This document shows positions 17,997-27,662 of a stretch of 64,000 nucleotides of DNA, one piece after another; positions within the stretch are counted from its first letter, which is position 1, and each line of letters starts with the position of its first letter. A model generated the notes under the pieces. It ran no database searches. It had not been told where the DNA came from and saw only the letters and a program-made list of their open reading frames with translations. A program made the position numbers and the translations under genes. The stretch lies in contig JALCME010000005.1 of assembly GCA_022648295.1 (NCBI GenBank), positions 62,001 through 126,000 on the forward strand, given 5' to 3'. This DNA comes from Bacteroides sp. (lineage in GTDB: Bacteria > Bacteroidota > Bacteroidia > Bacteroidales > Bacteroidaceae).

Positions 17997-20240
17997 ATGG
18001 TATATGATGTAACAATGCTAAAGGCTTTTTATGCCGGCTATGGAAGCAAACTGGCCGATGTACGAGCAAAACTACAACGCCCGTTGACATTGGCGGAAAA
18101 AATTCTCTATGTTCATTTATATGATGGGGGAAAAGTGAAGAACTATACGCGGGGGAACGATTATGTAAATTTTCGTCCCGACCGTGTAGCGATGCAAGAT
18201 GCCACGGCACAGATGGCATTGTTGCAGTTTATGAATGCAGGGCGTGATAGGGTTGCAGTACCTTCGACGGTTCATTGTGACCATCTCATTCAAGCCTATA
18301 AAGGAGCAAAGGATGATCTTGCCATGGCAACTAAAACAAATGAGGAAGTCTATAACTTTCTGCGTGATGTTTCTTCACGTTATGGTATTGGTTTCTGGCA
18401 ACCTGGAGCGGGAATCATACATCAGGTTGTACTTGAAAATTATGCGTTTCCCGGTGGTATGATGATCGGGACGGACTCTCATACTCCTAATGCCGGAGGG
18501 CTGGGTATGGTGGCTATTGGCGTTGGTGGCGCCGACGCGGTAGATGTGATGACTGGTATGGAATGGGAGTTAAAGATGCCCCGTCTTATCGGTGTTCATT
18601 TAAAGGGAACGTTAAGCGGATGGGCTGCACCAAAAGATGTCATCTTGAAATTAGCCGGAATTCTGACCGTAAAAGGTGGAACAAATGCCATCATCGAATA
18701 TTTCGGTCCGGGAACAACTTCTTTGTCCGCTACTGGTAAAGCGACTATCTGTAATATGGGAGCTGAAGTGGGAGCTACGACCTCGCTCTTTCCTTATGAT
18801 GATCGTATGGCTACCTATTTAAAAGCTACCGGTCGCGAAGAAGTGGCGGCGATGGCCGGTACCGTAGCTGATAATCTTAAAGCAGATGATGAAGTCGTGG
18901 CAAATCCCGAAAAGTATTATGACCGTGTCATTGAAATTGATTTGTCTATACTTGAACCTTATATTAATGGGCCTTTTACTCCCGATGCGGCAACTCCTAT
19001 TTCTGAGTTTGCAGCCAAAGTGAAAGCAAACAACTATCCCCGGAAGATGGAAGTGGGACTGATAGGCTCCTGCACCAACTCTTCCTATCAAGATTTGAGC
19101 CGGGCTGTTTCTTTGGCGGAACAAGTTGCCGACAAAGATTTGAAAGTTGCCTCGCCGCTGATTGTAAATCCCGGTTCCGAACGGATTCGGGCTACTGCAG
19201 AGCGCGATGGGATGATTGCAGCCTTTAAAAAAGTAGGAGCCACAATCATGGCGAATGCCTGTGGTCCTTGTATCGGTCAGTGGAAACGTCATACCGACGA
19301 TCCTACACGAAAGAATTCCATAGTGACTTCATTCAACCGTAATTTTGCCAAACGTGCGGATGGCAATCCCAATACTCATGCTTTTGTAGCTTCTCCCGAG
19401 CTGACTATGGCACTTACAATTGCCGGAGATCTTTGTTTCAATCCGCTGAAGGATACGTTGGTAAACAAGGAAGGCAAAGAAGTAAAATTGAGTGAACCGT
19501 TAGGGGACGAACTTCCTGCTCATGGATTTGAAGCTGGGAATGAAGGGTATATTGCGCCGGGGGATTCGAGAGTGGAGATAAAAGTAAATCCCGATTCGGA
19601 GCGCTTACAGCTTTTAACACCTTTCCCAGCATGGGATGGGCACGATTTACTAGACATGCCTCTGTTGATTAAAGTACAGGGTAAGTGTACTACTGATCAT
19701 ATATCCATGGCCGGACCGTGGCTTCGTTTTCGCGGTCATCTGGAAAATATCTCTGATAACATGTTGATAGGAGCGGTCAATGCTTTTAACGGTGAAACAA
19801 ACAAGGTTTGGAATCGATTGACTGACAAGTACGATGGTGTTTCTGCCACAGCCAAGCAATATAAGGCACAAGGCATTCCCTCAATAGTAGTTGCCGAGGA
19901 AAATTACGGGGAAGGCTCGAGCCGGGAACATGCGGCTATGGAACCGCGCTTTTTAAATGTCCGGGCTATTTTAGCCAAGAGTTTTGCCCGTATCCATGAA
20001 ACGAATCTGAAGAAACAAGGCATGTTGGCATTGACTTTTGTAGATAAGGCGGATTATGATAGGATTCAGGAACACGATAGATTATCCATCACCGGACTGA
20101 AAGAACTTGCACCCGGTAATCATCTGACTGCAATTCTGCAACATGAAGATGGAACGATCGAAAGTTTTGAAGTTCAACATACATATAACCAACAACAGAT
20201 CGCCTGGTTCCGTGCCGGATCTGCTCTTAATGCAAGATAA
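17997..20240 (+). CDS. acn: Aconitate hydratase
   Basis: 747 aa, cytoplasmic Fe-S enzyme interconverting citrate and isocitrate. The sequence resembles the mitochondrial-type aconitase. Visible motifs are the substrate region [15 protein letters not shown], the cluster cysteines in [12 protein letters not shown] and [11 protein letters not shown], and the swivel domain [23 protein letters not shown] is split here as [16 protein letters not shown]. The start is ATG at 17997; a second in-frame Met lies at codon 7. It is the first gene of acn-icd-gltA, with icd starting 3 bp after its stop. Confidence 0.95.
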   Translation: MVYDVTMLKAFYAGYGSKLADVRAKLQRPLTLAEKILYVHLYDGGKVKNYTRGNDYVNFRPDRVAMQDATAQMALLQFMNAGRDRVAVPSTVHCDHLIQAYKGAKDDLAMATKTNEEVYNFLRDVSSRYGIGFWQPGAGIIHQVVLENYAFPGGMMIGTDSHTPNAGGLGMVAIGVGGADAVDVMTGMEWELKMPRLIGVHLKGTLSGWAAPKDVILKLAGILTVKGGTNAIIEYFGPGTTSLSATGKATICNMGAEVGATTSLFPYDDRMATYLKATGREEVAAMAGTVADNLKADDEVVANPEKYYDRVIEIDLSILEPYINGPFTPDAATPISEFAAKVKANNYPRKMEVGLIGSCTNSSYQDLSRAVSLAEQVADKDLKVASPLIVNPGSERIRATAERDGMIAAFKKVGATIMANACGPCIGQWKRHTDDPTRKNSIVTSFNRNFAKRADGNPNTHAFVASPELTMALTIAGDLCFNPLKDTLVNKEGKEVKLSEPLGDELPAHGFEAGNEGYIAPGDSRVEIKVNPDSERLQLLTPFPAWDGHDLLDMPLLIKVQGKCTTDHISMAGPWLRFRGHLENISDNMLIGAVNAFNGETNKVWNRLTDKYDGVSATAKQYKAQGIPSIVVAEENYGEGSSREHAAMEPRFLNVRAILAKSFARIHETNLKKQGMLALTFVDKADYDRIQEHDRLSITGLKELAPGNHLTAILQHEDGTIESFEVQHTYNQQQIAWFRAGSALNAR

Positions 20241-20243
20241 AAA

Positions 20244-21434
20244 ATGAGCAAAATCACCATGCAATCCGATGGTACGCTGTTAGTACCTGATGAGGTTACC
20301 GTACCGTTTATTACCGGCGATGGAGTAGGGGCTGAAATAACTCCATCCATGCAAACTGTCGTTAATGCCGCTGTTCGTAAGGTTTACGAAGGTAAGCGCA
20401 GTATTGAGTGGAAAGAAGTTTTGGCAGGTGAACGGGCCTTTAATAAAGTAGGTTCTTGGTTACCTGATGAAACAATGAAAGCTTTTCAGGAATATCTCAT
20501 TGGTATTAAGGGCCCTTTGACTACTCCTGTAGGGGGAGGAATTCGTTCGCTGAACGTAGCTTTACGTCAGACTTTGGATCTTTACGTTTGTCAGCGTCCC
20601 GTGCGTTGGTTTAAAGGTATACACTCTCCTGTGTTGCATCCCGAAAAAGTAGATATGTGTGTATTCCGCGAAAATACGGAAGATATCTATGCTGGTATTG
20701 AGTGGGAAGCTGGTACGCCAGAGGCGGAAAAGTTCTATCGCTTTCTGCATGAAGAAATGGGCGTGAAGAAAGTTCGTTTTCCCGAAACTTCTTCTTTTGG
20801 TGTCAAACCAGTGTCCAAGGAAGGAACGGAGCGTTTGGTACGTGCGGCTTGTCAATATGCGCTCGATCATCATTTGCCCTCCGTGACGTTGGTTCATAAG
20901 GGTAACATCATGAAGTTTACTGAAGGAGGATTTAAGAAGTGGGGATATGAATTGGCACAGCGGGAATTTCCAGAGGCTTTAGCTGACAGGCGTTTGGTGA
21001 TTAAAGATTGCATTGCAGATGCTTTTCTGCAAAACACTTTGTTGATACCTGAAGAATATTCAGTCATAGCAACCTTAAACCTGAATGGTGATTATGTTTC
21101 CGACCAATTAGCAGCTATGGTGGGTGGCATTGGAATAGCTCCGGGTGCGAACATCAATTATAAAACGGGACATGCCATCTTCGAAGCAACGCATGGTACA
21201 GCGCCTAATATAGCAGGGAAGGATGTGGTAAATCCATGTTCCATTATCTTGTCTGCCGCAATGATGCTCGAATATTTAGGTTGGAAAGAAGCAGCTTCTT
21301 TGATCGAAAAAACTTTGGAACAAAGTTTCCTTGAATCTCGTGCTACCGCTGATTTGGCTCGCTTTATGCCTGGTGGAATTTCTTTATCCACTTCCGCGTT
21401 TACGCAAGAGATTGTAACGCGGATTGAAAAATAA
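20244..21434 (+). CDS. icd: Isocitrate dehydrogenase (probably NADP-dependent)
   Basis: 396 aa. It oxidatively decarboxylates isocitrate to 2-oxoglutarate. The family motif [20 protein letters not shown] with downstream [20 protein letters not shown] is complete, as is the substrate region VCQRPVRWF and [19 protein letters not shown]. Cofactor choice is by family analogy, not shown. It follows acn after 3 bp and precedes gltA by 26 bp, so the three form one operon. In many anaerobic Bacteroides this oxidative branch mainly supplies 2-oxoglutarate for glutamate. Confidence 0.93.
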   Translation: MSKITMQSDGTLLVPDEVTVPFITGDGVGAEITPSMQTVVNAAVRKVYEGKRSIEWKEVLAGERAFNKVGSWLPDETMKAFQEYLIGIKGPLTTPVGGGIRSLNVALRQTLDLYVCQRPVRWFKGIHSPVLHPEKVDMCVFRENTEDIYAGIEWEAGTPEAEKFYRFLHEEMGVKKVRFPETSSFGVKPVSKEGTERLVRAACQYALDHHLPSVTLVHKGNIMKFTEGGFKKWGYELAQREFPEALADRRLVIKDCIADAFLQNTLLIPEEYSVIATLNLNGDYVSDQLAAMVGGIGIAPGANINYKTGHAIFEATHGTAPNIAGKDVVNPCSIILSAAMMLEYLGWKEAASLIEKTLEQSFLESRATADLARFMPGGISLSTSAFTQEIVTRIEK

Positions 21435-21460
21435 AATTAACGATTAAAACGATAAGAATT

Positions 21461-22804
21461 ATGAAGAAAGAGTATTTAATTTATAAGCTTTCGGAATCTA
21501 TGAAAGAAGCTGTTAAGATTGATACGGATTTGTTTTCCAAGTTTGATGTGAAGCGTGGTTTACGCAACGAAGATGGTACGGGAGTATTGGTTGGATTGAC
21601 CCGTATTGGTAATGTCGTAGGGTATGAACGTATTCCTGGTGGAGGGTTGAAACCCATACCGGGTAAGTTGTTCTATCGTGGATATGATGTAGAAGACATT
21701 GTTCATGCCATGATTAAGGAAAAACGGTTTGGCTTTGAAGAAGTTGCTTATCTATTGCTTTCCGGCTGTTTACCCGATAAAGAAGAATTATCTTCATTTC
21801 GTGAGCTGATTTATGATAATATGCCTCTGGAGCAGAAGACGAAAATGAATATCATAGAATTGGAAGGTAGTAACATTATGAACATCTTGGCGCGCAGTGT
21901 GCTGGAAATGTACCGTTTTGATGCCCGTGCTGATGATACTACGCGGGATAACCTGATGCGCCAAAGTATTGAGCTTATCTCTAAATTCCCTACCATCATA
22001 GCTTATGCTTACAATATGCTTCGTCATGCTACTTTCGGACGCTCATTGCATATTCGCCATCCGCAGGAGAAGCTTTCCATAGCTCAAAATTTTCTCTACA
22101 TGTTGAAACGTGATTATACGGATTTGGAAGCACGTACGCTTGACTTATTGTTGGTGCTTCAGGCAGAACATGGTGGTGGTAATAATTCTACCTTTACGGT
22201 ACGTGTCACTTCTTCTACCGGTACAGATACTTATTCATCCATTGCAGCAGGTATCGGTTCCCTGAAAGGCCCGCTTCATGGAGGTGCCAATATCCAGGTA
22301 GCTGATATGTTCCATCATTTGCAGGAGAATATTAAGGATTGGAAGAATGTAGAAGAAATAGATACTTATTTCACCCGTATGTTGAATAAGGAAGTATATG
22401 ATAGATCCGGCTTGATTTATGGTATAGGTCATGCTGTGTACACAATTTCCGATCCGCGTGCTGTTTTATTGAAAGAACTGGCTCGCGACCTTGCACATGA
22501 AAAAGGCAAAGACCGTGAATTTGCTTTCCTTGAACTATTAGAGGAACGCGCTATTGATACTTTCGGTCGTGTAAAGAATAACGGTAAAACGGTTTCGAGC
22601 AATATTGATTTTTATTCAGGTTTTGTTTATGAAATGATAGGATTGCCTCAGGAAATATTCACCCCTTTATTTGCAATGGCCCGCATTGTGGGCTGGTGTG
22701 CGCATCGTAACGAGGAATTGAATTTTGAAGGAAAACGTATTATTCGTCCGGCTTATAAAAATGTTTTGGAAGGGACTTCTTATATTCCGATAAAAAAGAG
22801 ATAA
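21461..22804 (+). CDS. gltA: Citrate synthase
   Basis: 447 aa. It condenses acetyl-CoA and oxaloacetate to citrate. The catalytic regions are LQAEHGGGNNSTFTVRV, the histidine in GPLHGGANIQVADM and YGIGHAVYTISDPRA near residue 325, followed by SNIDFYSGFVYEMIGLP with the conserved Asp. Length is slightly above the usual bacterial form. A 2-methylcitrate synthase is the main alternative, but the operon with acn and icd favours citrate synthase. A terminator follows 30 bp downstream. Confidence 0.92.
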   Translation: MKKEYLIYKLSESMKEAVKIDTDLFSKFDVKRGLRNEDGTGVLVGLTRIGNVVGYERIPGGGLKPIPGKLFYRGYDVEDIVHAMIKEKRFGFEEVAYLLLSGCLPDKEELSSFRELIYDNMPLEQKTKMNIIELEGSNIMNILARSVLEMYRFDARADDTTRDNLMRQSIELISKFPTIIAYAYNMLRHATFGRSLHIRHPQEKLSIAQNFLYMLKRDYTDLEARTLDLLLVLQAEHGGGNNSTFTVRVTSSTGTDTYSSIAAGIGSLKGPLHGGANIQVADMFHHLQENIKDWKNVEEIDTYFTRMLNKEVYDRSGLIYGIGHAVYTISDPRAVLLKELARDLAHEKGKDREFAFLELLEERAIDTFGRVKNNGKTVSSNIDFYSGFVYEMIGLPQEIFTPLFAMARIVGWCAHRNEELNFEGKRIIRPAYKNVLEGTSYIPIKKR

Positions 22805-22834
22805 AATTTTCTTGTAGAAATTGATTAAAAAGAT

Positions 22835-22885
22835 CCATTGGCGGCATCAATTCAATATCTGATTTGAGTTGCCAATGGTTTTTTT
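22835..22885 (+). terminator. Intrinsic terminator of acn-icd-gltA
   Basis: CCATTGGC (22835-22842) pairs with GCCAATGG (22871-22878), followed immediately by seven T. The loop is long (28 nt). Confidence 0.75.
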
Positions 22886-22910
22886 ATAAGATGTGGCATA
22901 ATAGCTGTTA

Positions 22911-23480
22911 CTATTTATGGTATTGGCTGGGGGTGACTCCAAATTTCTTCTTAAAGCTTGTAGAAAAATGAGATAAAGTGGAAAATCCTGTCATATCAGC
23001 TGTCTCTGAGACATTTTGTTTCCCTTCTGTTATTAATTCAGCAGCACGATTTAGCTTATAAGTTTTGAAGAAAATACTTGGATTTTCTTCGGTTAGTTTT
23101 TTCACCTTATAATAAAATTTGGCGCGGGAGATTTTTAAAATTTCCGTCATATCTGCAATATCCAGTTCCGAATTAGAAAGTTCATTTTCCATTAGTTTAT
23201 ATAAATCGGTCATGAATGAATTATCTTGTGGTGAAAGTATATTTTCGCCTATTTTATCTGTTTTTGTAGCTTCTCCTAGAAGGTTTCGTACTTTCTCTCT
23301 ATTTCGTAATTGTGATTTGATAAGAACAAGTCAATATTTAGGATCGAAAGGCTTAGTAATATAAGCATCTGCGCCAGTGTTTAGACCTTCCACTTGGATT
23401 TCCACTGTTACTTTGGCTGTTAGCAAGATGATGGATATATGATATATTTGCAAAGTCACTTTGATTTGTTTGCAGAGCTG
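22911..23480 (-). pseudogene. Remnant of an HTCS regulator: receiver and AraC domains only
   Basis: The last 100 codons (MTDLYKLMENELSNSELD ... to SQYHK) are an AraC-type DNA-binding domain nearly collinear with the ends of the HTCS proteins at 30019-34089 and 42860-46918. Upstream in the same frame, homology continues through the second half of a receiver domain (LLTAKVTVEIQVEGLNTGAD, KPFDPKY). It is interrupted by an in-frame TGA at about 23327-23329, where the paralogs have Leu. Homology stops abruptly at about 23480, where a GH3 fragment on the other strand begins. Sensor, kinase and half the receiver are gone. The first Met after the stop could still give a 100-aa AraC protein, but its expression is unsupported. 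Confidence 0.85.
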
Positions 23481-23692
23481 ACAACCGTCGTCTCCGTGCT
23501 TTCGAGAAAGTGAATCTGGAACCGGGAGAAAGCAAAACCGTCACTTTAAAAGTGAAAGCTTCCGATTTGGCTTTTGTCGGCTATGACGGTAAGTGGATTC
23601 TCGAGAAAGGAGATTTCCGTATTCAAGCCGGTGGCCAAACCGTGAACATCTATTGCAACGATACCAAAAAATGGGATACTCCGAATAAATAA
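23478..23692 (+). pseudogene. C-terminal remnant of a GH3 beta-glucosidase
   Basis: Bases 23478-23639 match 59511-59672, inside the 3' end of the intact GH3 gene, with 4 differences in 162 (about 97.5%). The frame reads [19 protein letters not shown] and continues to [16 protein letters not shown]. The last 16 codons then differ from the intact gene (ends KKWDTPNK rather than KKWKFLI). Only part of the C-terminal fibronectin-III-like domain survives; there is no catalytic part and no start. Its left edge abuts the HTCS remnant, marking a deletion junction. Confidence 0.88.
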
Positions 23693-23712
23693 AGGGAGAC
23701 TATTCTGATACC

Positions 23713-23760
23713 AACCGGTTACAGACCAATATTCAATACGGGTCTATAACCGGTTTTTTA
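23713..23760 (+). terminator. Intrinsic terminator behind the GH3 remnant
   Basis: A 15-bp stem with one mismatch (23713-23727 AACCGGTTACAGACC with 23741-23755) is followed by a run of T. It is a good terminator retained from the lost operon. Confidence 0.8.
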
Positions 23761-23999
23761 TGTCTGCATCTTCGTGACTGATGGAATCTTTTGTTTTGAA
23801 CTGAAAATAAAATGCAATATTCATATGAAAAATGCAGTATTTGAAGAACTAAATGCGGGTTTAACCTATGGATTTGATGCTAAAAATCGTATCTTTCGGC
23901 AGTTCTAGAGCACGACCCGATTTGACAATTGATTAAATTCATACTCTAATCTCCGGCTCCGGAAAAGCAATTATTGAACCAATACTTAAGAGAGAAAAA
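23761..23999. other. Short interval with a 27-codon frame of doubtful status
   Basis: ATG at 23825 opens a 27-codon frame (MKNAVFEELNAGLTYGFDAK...) ending at 23908. There is no good ribosome site or recognisable family. It could be a small gene or a fragment left by the rearrangement next door. No promoter was picked for the downstream phosphoesterase. Confidence 0.3.
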
Positions 24000-25007
24000 A
24001 TGAATAGATTGAAAATCTGGGGATATGCCCTGTCTTTATGCTGTGGCGGACTGTTGCCGTTGGGTGCGCAGCAAACAGCATTGAAGTTCAATACAAACAA
24101 AAAGTTTAAAATCGTCCAATTTACCGATGTCCATTGGGTACCTTCCAATCCGGCTTCGCAAGAGGCTGCCGAAAGAATGGGAGAGGTGCTAGATGCTGAA
24201 AAGCCCGACTTGGTGGTTTATACCGGAGATCTTGTCTTTGGTAAGCCGGCTGCCGAAGCATTGGACAAAGCTTTGGAACCGGTCATCTCACGTCATCTTC
24301 CGTTTGCCGTTACTTTTGGAAATCATGATGACGAGCAGGATATGACGCGCAAACAGTTGTATGATCATATTAAAAATAAGTCTGGTAACCTGACCAATAC
24401 CGTTAAAGGGCTCTCGGGAGTAACCAACTATATTCTGCCCCTGAAATCATCCGATGGTAAAAAGAATGCATTTATTCTATATGTCTTTGACAGTCACGCC
24501 TATTCTCACCTGCCGCAAGTTAAAGGATACGATTGGATCAAACCCGATCAAGTAGATTGGTATCTTAAGAATAGTGCCGCCTTCACCGCAGGCAACGGTG
24601 GACAACCACTCCCTGCGTTGGCCTTTTTCCACATTCCTTTCCCGGAATATAATGAAGCGGCACAAGATGAAAATGCACAGCTCATGGGGACTCGTAAGGA
24701 AAAAGCCTGCTCTCCCCAGATCAATACCGGATTGTTTGCTGCTATGCTGAATGCTGGCGATGTGATGGCTACCTTCGTCGGGCATGATCACGTCAACGAT
24801 TACGTGGCATATTGGAAAGGCATTCTTTTGTGCTATGGCCGTTTTACCGGTGGTAACACGGTTTATCACGATATCCCCGGTGGTAATGGCGCCCGTGTCA
24901 TCGAACTGACCGAAGGAGAACGCTCCTTTAAAACGTGGGAAGTCCTTAAAGGCGATAAAATCATTAATGAGGTTAATTTCCCCGCCGACTTTAAACGGGG
25001 AGAGTAG
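24000..25007 (+). CDS. Secreted calcineurin-like metallophosphoesterase
   Basis: 335 aa. A signal peptide (MNRLKIWGYALSLCCGGLL, cleavage after LGAQ near 24) directs it to the periplasm or outside. All metal-binding motifs of the calcineurin-like phosphoesterase fold are visible: FTDVHW (Asp43, His45), YTGDLVFG, FGNHDDE, a His in FFHIPFPEY and GHDHVND. This type includes purple-acid-phosphatase-like enzymes of the Dcr2/Siz1 group. It follows the GH3 remnant and its terminator, and may have been the neighbour of the lost PUL. Substrate unknown. Confidence 0.88.
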   Translation: MNRLKIWGYALSLCCGGLLPLGAQQTALKFNTNKKFKIVQFTDVHWVPSNPASQEAAERMGEVLDAEKPDLVVYTGDLVFGKPAAEALDKALEPVISRHLPFAVTFGNHDDEQDMTRKQLYDHIKNKSGNLTNTVKGLSGVTNYILPLKSSDGKKNAFILYVFDSHAYSHLPQVKGYDWIKPDQVDWYLKNSAAFTAGNGGQPLPALAFFHIPFPEYNEAAQDENAQLMGTRKEKACSPQINTGLFAAMLNAGDVMATFVGHDHVNDYVAYWKGILLCYGRFTGGNTVYHDIPGGNGARVIELTEGERSFKTWEVLKGDKIINEVNFPADFKRGE

Positions 25008-25066
25008 CTTTCTGTCTACTTATTGCTTGAACAAATTTATCTTCTTTTTTGTTAAAATACAAAAAA

Positions 25067-25122
25067 CAAGAACGGCTCCGATAACTGTATCCGGATGCAG
25101 CCAAACATGGAGCACGTTCTTG
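25067..25122. repeat. Imperfect hairpin between two genes
   Basis: CAAGAACGGCTCC (25067-25079) pairs with GGAGCACGTTCTTG (25109-25122) with a one-base bulge, and the loop contains a small ATCCGGAT palindrome. No T-run follows on the plus strand; T-rich sequence lies on the other side. It may be a transcript-end or 5'-UTR structure. Confidence 0.4.
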
Positions 25123-25157
25123 CCTGATATTTTATCGAACTAAAAAGAATAAAAATT

Positions 25158-25958
25158 ATGATGAAGCAATTATTCGTGACGGCATGTTTACTCCTGGCGG
25201 GTACACAAGTCTTTGCGCAATCCGAACCGGCATATAAAAAAGGTACGTTTTATGCGTTCTGGGGGTGGAACAGGGGAGCATATACCAATTCCGACATTCA
25301 CTTCAAGGGAAGGGACTATAACTTTACCTTACATGAAGTAAAATCATCCGACAAGCCATCAACATTCAGCTATCACAACTATTTCCAGTTGAACAGGGTT
25401 ACCATTCCCCAAACCAACTTTCGTATCGGTTACTTTATTAAAGATAATGTAGCCATTACCATCGGTGTGGATCACATGAAGTATGTGATGGACCAGAATC
25501 AGACGGTGGATATTGACGGGCGCGTACGTTCCCAGTTTCAAGACCGTATCAATGACGGTGCCATTAAACTCACCGAGGACTTTCTTACTTTTGAACATAC
25601 CGACGGACTGAATTATATCAACTCCGAAGTGGAATTCTATAAAAACTACTATCAGCGCGGCATTCTCAAAGTCAACGGATTACTTGGCGGAGGTGCCGGT
25701 GTTCTCATGCCCAAGACCAATGCCATGTTAATGGGAGAGGACCGCCATGACGCCTTTCATATCTCCGGTTTCGGATTGAGCGCCAAGGCAGGTGTCGATA
25801 TCTTGTTGTGGAACCTCTTCTTCCTCCGTTCCGAACTCAAGGAGGGATATATCAATATGCCCGGCATACGTACCACCAAAAGCAGTTCCGACAAAGCTAG
25901 CCAACACTTCTTTTTCGGTGAGTGGACCTATACCTTCGGTTTCAGCTGGCATTGGTAA
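25158..25958 (+). CDS. Predicted outer-membrane beta-barrel protein, unknown
   Basis: 266 aa. A clear signal peptide (MMKQLFVTACLLLAGTQVFAQ) is followed by alternating aromatic/polar strands (GTFYAFWGWNRGAY, FQLNRVTIPQTNFRIGYFI) and a final strand ending in aromatic residues (TYTFGFSWHW), the usual outer-membrane barrel signature. A second in-frame ATG lies one codon in. No catalytic motif is seen. It precedes the thioredoxin gene by about 100 bp in the same direction. Confidence 0.7.
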   Translation: MMKQLFVTACLLLAGTQVFAQSEPAYKKGTFYAFWGWNRGAYTNSDIHFKGRDYNFTLHEVKSSDKPSTFSYHNYFQLNRVTIPQTNFRIGYFIKDNVAITIGVDHMKYVMDQNQTVDIDGRVRSQFQDRINDGAIKLTEDFLTFEHTDGLNYINSEVEFYKNYYQRGILKVNGLLGGGAGVLMPKTNAMLMGEDRHDAFHISGFGLSAKAGVDILLWNLFFLRSELKEGYINMPGIRTTKSSSDKASQHFFFGEWTYTFGFSWHW

Positions 25959-26059
25959 CAGAACAAAAAATAGATTTATGATGTTATTCTCCTATCAGCC
26001 GGTGAATGTCTGTTGCATTTCCCGGTTGCCGGTCAAATCATAATTAGAAAATTGAAACA

Positions 26060-26500
26060 ATGATCAGGAAAATAGCGCTAATGATTGCGCTTGTGGCGGT
26101 GGCTACGGGTGCTTTGGGGCAAGTTCCTCGCTTGGATGAGGCTGAAGCTTCGGCTAAAAAGGAAAATAAACTTATCCTGCTTAAATTCTCGGGGTCCGAC
26201 TGGTGCGCCCCATGTATCCAACTTCAAAAGGTGATTATAGACGATCCCGCATTTGTAGCTTTTGCCAATCAGAAGCTCGTTCTGTTACTAGCCGATTTTC
26301 CGCGGCAAAAGAAGCACCGACTTTCTGCGGAATTGCAGCAACAAAACGACAAGCTTGCGGAACAGTACAATCCTAAAGGTGAATTTCCTTATATGGCCTT
26401 ACTGGATGCCAATGGCAAGACCCTACATACCTGGAGCGGATATGATAAGAAACTGTCGGTGGCAGATTACGTATCCACAATCAACGGCTATATAAAGTAG
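26060..26500 (+). CDS. Exported thioredoxin-fold protein
   Basis: 146 aa. It has an N-terminal signal sequence (MIRKIALMIALVAVATGALGQ) and then a thioredoxin fold with active-site motif WCAPC (Cys49, Cys52) in FSGSDWCAPCIQL. The later cis-Pro region is GEFPYMALLDANGKTL. It should act as a disulfide oxidoreductase or thiol transferase in the periplasm. It starts a tight four-gene run: apbE begins 6 bp after its stop. Confidence 0.85.
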   Translation: MIRKIALMIALVAVATGALGQVPRLDEAEASAKKENKLILLKFSGSDWCAPCIQLQKVIIDDPAFVAFANQKLVLLLADFPRQKKHRLSAELQQQNDKLAEQYNPKGEFPYMALLDANGKTLHTWSGYDKKLSVADYVSTINGYIK

Positions 26501-26506
26501 TGAAAT

Positions 26507-27430
26507 ATGGCTCTGGCAAAGGTTCAAACGAAGCTTATGGGCAATATCTTCGAGTTCTCCGTAGTCTGCGATAACGAAGAGCAGGGAAATGAGCAAATCG
26601 CATCCGGCATCAATGAAGTCAAGCGGATTGAAAAACTGTTGACCACCTTCAGTGATGACAGTGTGACCAATGAAGTCAACCGGCAAGCCGGTATTCAACC
26701 GGTGGTTGTACCGGATGAATTTTATGACTTGGTGTTCCGGGCACAAAAGATATCCACACTCACCCATGGCTATTTCGATCTTTCGTATGGTTCGCTCGAT
26801 AAAGACTTTTGGAATTTCAATAAGTCCATGACCCAACTGCCGGACCGGCACAAAGCCAAGAAAGCCGTTTACCTCATTGATTACCACAATATTATTCTCG
26901 ATCATGAGGCCAAAACCGTTTTTCTGAAGAATAAAGGTATGCGTATCGGTTTCGGAGGAATCGGGAAAGGCTATGCCGCCGACCGTGCCAAACAAGTTAT
27001 GCTTCAGTCGGGCGTGAAGAACGGCATTGTCAGTGCGGCCGGCGATCTCAATGTCTGGGGACGTCAGGAAGACGGTTCTCCGTGGACCATTGGCATTGCC
27101 AATCCCGACTTGAAACAAAGTTACTTCTCCACCCTCAGTCTGACCGATAAATCAGTGGCGACCTCGGGCAATTACGAGAAGTTTGTTAAAATCGGCAATC
27201 AACTCTATTCTCATACCATCAATCCCAAAACAGGCTATCCTATAAAAGGAATAAAGAGCGTCACGGTCATCACGAGCAATGCCGAATTGGCCGATGCCAT
27301 GGCCACTCCAATCTCCATTATGGGAGTGACCGAAGGGCTCCGTTTTATTAACCAGCTCAATGGCATCGAATGCATTTTGGTGGACGATGCCAATAAGCTT
27401 TATGTATCCAATAACATTAATTTGAAGTGA
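26507..27430 (+). CDS. apbE: ApbE-family FAD:protein FMN transferase
   Basis: 307 aa. ApbE attaches FMN covalently to Thr or Ser of exported redox proteins. Motifs seen are KLMGNIFEFSV, YFDLSYGSL, FGGIGKGYAADRAKQVM, SAAGDLNVWG and ADAMATPISIMG, with Mg-binding Asp/Thr residues in the last. No signal peptide or lipobox is apparent, whereas many ApbE proteins are exported, so either export is atypical or the start is wrong. No classic flavinylation motif (S/T-G-A-T/S) is evident in its immediate neighbours. It overlaps the DUF4266 gene by one base. Confidence 0.88.
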   Translation: MALAKVQTKLMGNIFEFSVVCDNEEQGNEQIASGINEVKRIEKLLTTFSDDSVTNEVNRQAGIQPVVVPDEFYDLVFRAQKISTLTHGYFDLSYGSLDKDFWNFNKSMTQLPDRHKAKKAVYLIDYHNIILDHEAKTVFLKNKGMRIGFGGIGKGYAADRAKQVMLQSGVKNGIVSAAGDLNVWGRQEDGSPWTIGIANPDLKQSYFSTLSLTDKSVATSGNYEKFVKIGNQLYSHTINPKTGYPIKGIKSVTVITSNAELADAMATPISIMGVTEGLRFINQLNGIECILVDDANKLYVSNNINLK

Positions 27431-27648
27431 TGAAGTATTTAATCTTAATGATCAGCGTGTGTGGTACGCTTCTGATGATGGAATCATGCGCCAGTGTGAA
27501 ACCCTATCAGAAATCAAAACTCAATGACGCGGAGATGATTCTGTCCAGCCGCCCCATTGAAAAATATCAGAATAATTTTCTGATCTATCGTGAAGGCGCT
27601 TCGGGCGGTAATGGCGGAAAGACCGGTGGCGGTTGTGGTTGTAACTAA
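27430..27648 (+). CDS. DUF4266-type small lipoprotein with Gly/Cys tail
   Basis: 72 aa. ATG at 27430 overlaps the apbE stop by one base (TGATG); a GTG one codon upstream is less likely. The signal and lipobox are ISVCGTLLMMESC (Cys near 20). The mature part has YQKSKLNDAEMILSS and ends in GKTGGGCGCN, the Gly-rich CxC tail typical of DUF4266 proteins. Two terminal cysteines could bind metal or be the substrate of the adjacent thioredoxin-like protein; neither is shown. It lies between apbE and the DUF3570 gene. Confidence 0.82.
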   Translation: MKYLILMISVCGTLLMMESCASVKPYQKSKLNDAEMILSSRPIEKYQNNFLIYREGASGGNGGKTGGGCGCN

Positions 27649-27662
27649 TAAGATCGCGAAAA

